64,000 nt of DNA from Acidimicrobiaceae bacterium (GTDB lineage Bacteria > Actinomycetota > Acidimicrobiia > Acidimicrobiales > RAAP-2). Below the pieces are notes generated by a model. The model had not been told where the DNA came from. It did not search any database and saw nothing but the letters and a program-made list of their open reading frames with translations. Made by a program: the position numbers and the translations under genes. Positions 59,524 to 64,000 of the stretch are shown here, one piece after another; position 1 is the stretch's first letter, and every line of letters begins with the position of its first letter. Location of the stretch: NCBI GenBank assembly GCA_003170315.1, contig PNAH01000025.1, positions 9,218-73,217 of the forward strand. The letters are read 5' to 3'.

Positions 59524-62280
59524 ATGCTGATCGGTCGACGTAACGAAAGCGACGCACTGGAGCGGGTGCTTACTCAAGCGCAACGAGGCCAAGGCGAGGC
59601 GGTAATCGTTCTCGGCGAGGCGGGTATTGGTAAGACAGCACTGATTGATCGCGTCGTCGCGTCCGATGGGGACTTTCAACTCCTTCGTAGTACCGGCAAC
59701 GAAGTGGAGATGGAGTTGCCCTTCGCCTCGTTGCAGCGACTCTGCAGTTCCGTACTCGACAGGCTGCCAGGTCTTCCCGAACCACAGAGTCGCGCGTTGA
59801 CGATCGCCTTCGGCCTCGCTCCTGGTGAGCCACCAGACCGACTGATCGTGGGCGTCGCTTTGGAGAATTTGCTCAGCCAGTTGGCGGCAGAGCGGCCAGT
59901 CGTCTGCGTCCTCGACGACGCCCAATGGATCGACCAAGCATCGGCCCAGGCAATAACGTTTGCCGCTCGCCGCGCGTCCGGCATGTCAGTGTCCTTCCTC
60001 TTTGGAGCGCGGTTTCTTACGAAGGAGTTGCACGGAATGCCCACAATGCTCCTGGAAGGACTGCGCGATGATGCAGCGCGCGAACTGGTTAACTTGGCGC
60101 TCATGCATCGGATGGATGAACAGGTCCTCGAGCGTTTGGTTGTTGAGGCTCACGGCAACCCGCTTGCACTGCTTGAACTGCCGCGCAGTCTCTCGCCCGC
60201 TCAGATCGGCGGCGGATTTGGCTTGCCGATGTCGGTCCCCCTCCGTGGACGAATCGAGGAGAGCTTTCGGCGTCGCCTTCGTCGACTCCCGCCGCTATCG
60301 CGACAACTATTGCTGGTCGCGGCAGCCGAACCCACGGGCGAATCAACGCTTATTTGGCGAGCAGCTGAACTCTTGGGGATACCAGACTCGGCCGCGGATC
60401 CGCCAAAAGCTGAACGGTTGCTTGATCTCAGTGCGGGGATCGTGTTTCGTCATCCGCTGGTCCGATCAGCGGTCTACAGCGCGGCGTCTTCACTGGATCG
60501 GCGACAGGTGCATCGCGCGCTGGCCGACGCCACCGATCCCATTGTCGATCCTGATCGACGGGCATGGCACCGAGCTCAGTCGACGAGCCGCCCCGATGAG
60601 GACATCGCTCAAGAGTTGGAGGTCTCCGCAGAACGGGCCCAATCCCGTGGCGGCTTCGCTGCGGCCGCGGCGTTCATGGAACGCTCCACCGAATTGACCC
60701 CGAATATGGAGCTCAAAGCGGAACGAGCATTGCGAGCCGCCGATGCCAAGCGCGTCGCCGGTGACTTAGATGCCGCCCTCGGGCTCGCGAACATTGCTCA
60801 GCGCGGACCGCTGGACTCATACCAGCGCGCGCGACTCGACGTTCTACGAGCGCAGATCTTATTTGGTTCGCACCGCGGCAACGAGGCGCCGCCGCTCTTG
60901 TTGCAAGCGGCGTATCGCCTCGAGCCGCTTGACCCAAAGGGCGCACGAGAGACATACCTGACCGCGCTGACCGCTGCACTCTTTGCGGGTCGATTCTCCA
61001 GCGGGGCGAGCGCCCATGACGTTGCGCGCGCTGCCCACACTTCTCCGAGACCCGCAGGTCCAGCGAGGGCTTCCGATCTTCTGCTCGACGGATTGGCGCT
61101 TCTCATTATCGAGGGGCCCGTCACTGGCACGCCAGCCATGCGACGGGCACTGGAAGCGTTTCGAAGCGACGAGGTGAGCAACGAAGAGCAACTGCGCTGG
61201 TCGTGGTTGGCCGGGCGGGCTGCGGGGCACATCTGGGATTACGAAAACTGGGATTTTCTCACCGCCCGTCAGGTTGAATTGGCCCGGGATGTGGGAGCGC
61301 TCAGCGTGTTGCCTTTGACGCTGAGTACCCGAGCGGGCTTGAAACTCTTCGCCGGGGAGATCGACGCAGCGAAGTCGCTCATGGAGCAGGTTCAATCATT
61401 CGCTGACGTAATAGACACGCAAACGGTGCCGTACGCAGGATTGACGGTAGCCGCCTTTCGCGGCGATGAGCCCAAGGTCCAGTCTCTCCTTAGCGAAACT
61501 CACCAGGACTTGATCGAGCGAGGTGAGGGCGTGGGAGTGTCGCTTTCGCAATGGGCGACCGCGGTGCTCTACAACGGTCTCGGCCAGTACGACCGAGCAT
61601 TCGTGTCTGCAGCACAAGCGGTCGAAAAGCCGAATGAGTTCTGGTTCCTTCCGTGGGCGACCGTGGAACTCATTGAAGCAGCGAGCCGCACCGGCAACGG
61701 CATCCAAGCGGCATCCGCGCTGACTCGTTTGGCCGAGGGAACAACGGCGAGCGGCACCGACTGGGCAGGTTCGATCGAGGCACGGTGTCGTGCGCTCCTC
61801 ACCGACGGGCACGCTGCTGAGACGCTCTATCGGGAGGCGATCGATCGAGTGACGGACACGCCAATTCGCTGGGACCTCGCCCGAGCCCGGCTCGTCTACG
61901 GTGAATGGCTCCGACGCAATCGTCGCACCAAGGAAGCGCGAGAGCAGTTGCGTGAGGCCGAAGAGTTGTTCAGCGATTTCGGCGCTCGAGGCTTCGCCGA
62001 CCGGGCTCGAGTTGAACGGCTTGCCACAGGAGAGCATGCTCGGAAGCGCTCACCGGCGACGAGATTCGATCTCACTCCCCAGGAGTCGCAGATTTCTCGA
62101 ATGGTGGCTCAGGGTTCGACGAACAGAGAGATAGCGTCGAAACTTTTCATCAGTGCCAGCACTGTCGAGTATCACCTTCACAAAGTCTTCCGCAAGCTCG
62201 GTGTGCGTTCGCGGTCACAGTTGGCTCAACGCGTCCTCCAATCGGCCGCACTCTTCACACCGCCCGAGGGTGAGTTCTGA
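59524..62280 (+). CDS. LAL-type LuxR family regulator
   Basis: This 918-residue large ATP-binding LuxR regulator has Walker A GEAGIGKTAL at residues 31-40 and Walker B VVCVLDDAQWID near 125. A long helical TPR-like middle follows, then a C-terminal LuxR helix-turn-helix (LTPQESQISRMVAQGSTNRE, IASKLFISASTVEYHLHKVF) at about 855-905. Such proteins switch on nearby catabolic or secondary-metabolism genes. The ATG at 59524 follows GGAGGGCG. A GTG at 59509 is the alternative. Confidence 0.92.
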   Translation: MLIGRRNESDALERVLTQAQRGQGEAVIVLGEAGIGKTALIDRVVASDGDFQLLRSTGNEVEMELPFASLQRLCSSVLDRLPGLPEPQSRALTIAFGLAPGEPPDRLIVGVALENLLSQLAAERPVVCVLDDAQWIDQASAQAITFAARRASGMSVSFLFGARFLTKELHGMPTMLLEGLRDDAARELVNLALMHRMDEQVLERLVVEAHGNPLALLELPRSLSPAQIGGGFGLPMSVPLRGRIEESFRRRLRRLPPLSRQLLLVAAAEPTGESTLIWRAAELLGIPDSAADPPKAERLLDLSAGIVFRHPLVRSAVYSAASSLDRRQVHRALADATDPIVDPDRRAWHRAQSTSRPDEDIAQELEVSAERAQSRGGFAAAAAFMERSTELTPNMELKAERALRAADAKRVAGDLDAALGLANIAQRGPLDSYQRARLDVLRAQILFGSHRGNEAPPLLLQAAYRLEPLDPKGARETYLTALTAALFAGRFSSGASAHDVARAAHTSPRPAGPARASDLLLDGLALLIIEGPVTGTPAMRRALEAFRSDEVSNEEQLRWSWLAGRAAGHIWDYENWDFLTARQVELARDVGALSVLPLTLSTRAGLKLFAGEIDAAKSLMEQVQSFADVIDTQTVPYAGLTVAAFRGDEPKVQSLLSETHQDLIERGEGVGVSLSQWATAVLYNGLGQYDRAFVSAAQAVEKPNEFWFLPWATVELIEAASRTGNGIQAASALTRLAEGTTASGTDWAGSIEARCRALLTDGHAAETLYREAIDRVTDTPIRWDLARARLVYGEWLRRNRRTKEAREQLREAEELFSDFGARGFADRARVERLATGEHARKRSPATRFDLTPQESQISRMVAQGSTNREIASKLFISASTVEYHLHKVFRKLGVRSRSQLAQRVLQSAALFTPPEGEF

Positions 62281-62481
62281 CCGTATCGCGCTGGGGTCAA
62301 TTCACATCGGGTGAGTCGTCGTTTGTTACTACACAGCCTCAATGTCGACCAGCAAACCGTCGGGTCAGACTACGGGTTTCCTAGATGCCAGTGAAGTCAA
62401 CGTTGACCGACAATGACACCGCGCGGCTCGGTGTGGTTGGGCGTCGACGTTCGCGCGAATTCGAAGGAGAGGAGGCCGTAG

Positions 62482-62928
62482 ATGGCGCCACGTAACGAGG
62501 AGATCGTCCGACGGGCCTACCAGACCGCGGAAGAGAAGGACATCGCCGGCTTCGTTGGTTGTTTCACCGACGACGGAACGTTCACTGACGAGTCCATCGA
62601 GGTCACGTACGTCGGTACCAACGAGTTGGGCAAGACGGTCGAAATCTACGGCGCAGCGTTTCCTGACATGCACCGTGAGCTCTTCCAGATGTACTCGTCT
62701 GGGGACATCGTCGTGGTGCAACTCGCCCTCCAGGGCACTCACCTCGGGCCACTCGAACTGCCCAAGGGAGTAGTTCCACCGACGGGCAAGCGAATGAATG
62801 CGCCCTGCTGCGACGTTTTCGAGTTGACGAACGGAAAGATCAAGCGCTTCGACTGCTATCCATCCGGGACGGTGGTACTCACCCAACTTGGCGTACTCGC
62901 AAACCTGGACGCAGTTCTCCAGCACTGA
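62482..62928 (+). CDS. SnoaL-like polyketide cyclase-fold protein
   Basis: This 148-residue NTF2-fold protein has NEEIVRRAYQTAEEKDIAGF, the DDGTFTDESIEVTYVG strand, the conserved FPDMHRELFQMYSSGD and PPTGKRMNAPCCDVFELTNG of the SnoaL/ester-cyclase group. The start ATG follows GGAGAGGAGG. It ends one base before the binding-protein gene and is likely cotranscribed. Its role with that protein is not known. Confidence 0.88.
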   Translation: MAPRNEEIVRRAYQTAEEKDIAGFVGCFTDDGTFTDESIEVTYVGTNELGKTVEIYGAAFPDMHRELFQMYSSGDIVVVQLALQGTHLGPLELPKGVVPPTGKRMNAPCCDVFELTNGKIKRFDCYPSGTVVLTQLGVLANLDAVLQH

Positions 62929-62929
62929 G

Positions 62930-64000
62930 ATGACGAACGGACCGATCACAATCGGCTACAGCCTTCCTCTGACCGGACCGCTGGGCGCGAATGGTCAAAC
63001 GGCTCGGCTCACGCACCAGATCTGGCAGGAGGACGTCAACGCGCGCGGCGGACTGTTGGGCCGTGAAGTCGCACTGGTGTGCATCGATGACGAGTCGAAC
63101 GCAGCATCCGTGGCGGGAATCTACGAGACATTGCTCTTCGAACATCGTGTCGACCTGCTGCTCGGTGGCTACGGCAACAATTCGATTAGTCCCGCCATGC
63201 CATTCGTAGTCAAGAATGCGAAATTCTTCGTTGGTCTTATGGGACTGGGAGTGAACAACGATCTGCACTACGACCGTTACTTCGCGATGATTCCTACCGG
63301 ATCTGATCCGAACGTCGCGCTGACCGAGGGCTTCTTTTACACGGCCGCTCGACAGTCGCCCCGGCCAAAGACGGTCGCGATTCTCGCTGCGGATGCCGAC
63401 TTCACTAAGAACCCGATTACCGGAGCGCGAATCAACGCAGCGCAATTCGATTTTGAGGTTGTGTCCGAGACCAAGTACAGCTTGGCGACCACCGACTTCG
63501 TCCCCATCCTGCAAGCGCTGGAACCACTGAACCCCGACGTGCTCTTCCTGTGCTCGTACTTGAACGACTCCGTGGGTCTCGTGCGCGCGATCCGCAATTC
63601 CGGCATTGCGCCGAAGGTAATCGGTGGCGCCATGATCGGCCCTCAGAGCACGTCGGTTCAAAAGCAACTAGGACCGCTCTTGAACGGCGTGGTCAATTAC
63701 GAGTACTGGCTACCCACGGGGAAGATGGCGTTCCCCGGCGTCGAAGAACTCATCGCGAAGTATCAAGCACGAGCCTCGGGAACGACGGCTGACGAGCTCG
63801 GGTACTACGTCGTCCCGATGGCGTACGCCCAGTTGCAAGTGGTCGAGCAAGCCGTCAGGGAAACCGGGGGGCTCGTCGACGCCGACCTCGCCGAATACAC
63901 GCACGCCGCGAGATTCCAAACGGTCGTGGGCGACGTGCGGTTCGCGGAATCAGGCGAATGGGCTCAGCCTCGCGTCCTTACGGTGCAGTTCCAGAACATC
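62930..64000 (+). CDS. ABC substrate-binding protein (branched-chain amino acid type), partial
   Basis: The frame is open to the window end and gives 357 residues. It has the Peripla_BP_6 fold: GPITIGYSLPLTGPLGANGQ at the very start, then a second lobe with FTKNPITGARINAAQFDFEV and VLFLCSYLNDSVGLVRAIRN. There is no signal peptide or lipobox in front of the fold, so it may be cytosolic or sensory rather than part of an importer. It is one base from the SnoaL-like gene. Confidence 0.85.
   Translation, partial: MTNGPITIGYSLPLTGPLGANGQTARLTHQIWQEDVNARGGLLGREVALVCIDDESNAASVAGIYETLLFEHRVDLLLGGYGNNSISPAMPFVVKNAKFFVGLMGLGVNNDLHYDRYFAMIPTGSDPNVALTEGFFYTAARQSPRPKTVAILAADADFTKNPITGARINAAQFDFEVVSETKYSLATTDFVPILQALEPLNPDVLFLCSYLNDSVGLVRAIRNSGIAPKVIGGAMIGPQSTSVQKQLGPLLNGVVNYEYWLPTGKMAFPGVEELIAKYQARASGTTADELGYYVVPMAYAQLQVVEQAVRETGGLVDADLAEYTHAARFQTVVGDVRFAESGEWAQPRVLTVQFQNI

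Overview
The window is high-GC, gene-dense bacterial DNA with frequent GTG starts, ATGA/GTGA stop-start overlaps, a LAL-type LuxR regulator, DUF6295, mycothiol-type DinB/maleylpyruvate isomerase and aquaporin-arsenate reductase fusion families. This points to an actinobacterium, and the mix of families would suit the class Acidimicrobiia, but that placement is inference and no rRNA is present to test it.

Region by region. 1-13.5 kb is core-like: the end of purF, then purM and pyrE in an overlapping operon, a serine hydrolase, a tRNA-Asp/tRNA-Phe pair with its own terminator, several alpha/beta hydrolases, a GH1 glycosidase, a secreted DUF5666-like protein, a TrhO-type tRNA hydroxylase and a DUF1295 membrane protein. 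13.6-19.9 kb differs: seven single genes (two aminoglycoside-phosphotransferase-like kinases, a nucleotidyltransferase, four exported or membrane proteins of unknown role) lie between copies of one short imperfect palindromic repeat, like a gene-cassette array. 19.9-32.8 kb holds an MFS efflux pump with its TetR, the DNA-alkylation repair pair ogt/alkA, small enzymes, an ArsR-SRPBCC pair and an arsenic island (arsR, an ArsI/CadI metalloenzyme, an aquaporin-ArsC fusion).

32.8-40.6 kb carries a DUF998 protein, an oxidoreductase beside a truncated tetR, a TenA/CADD-like protein, lon, and a peroxiredoxin-DsbA pair. 40.7-48.8 kb is a complete alpha-glucoside uptake and hydrolysis locus: GH13 glucosidase, LacI regulator, binding protein, two permeases and an ATPase. 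Its first permease contains an unusual ~180-residue extracytoplasmic insert with a prealbumin-like domain, and a long hairpin separates the binding-protein gene from the permease gene.

48.8-64 kb is accessory. It has an 86-bp diverged repeat pair, an ATP-grasp gene, and two displaced 3' ends of a tRNA-Glu gene at 52.2 and 55.3 kb, each accompanied by GGGCAT direct repeats with an 11-bp period. These look like att cores and integrase arm sites of tandem integrated islands. The islands carry a TetR-controlled medium-chain oxidoreductase and a MarR-linked SDR/aldo-keto-reductase/SDR operon, then an isochorismatase-fold hydrolase, a LAL regulator, a SnoaL-like protein and a binding protein that runs off the window. 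No CRISPR array, rRNA, transposase or integrase gene was found.
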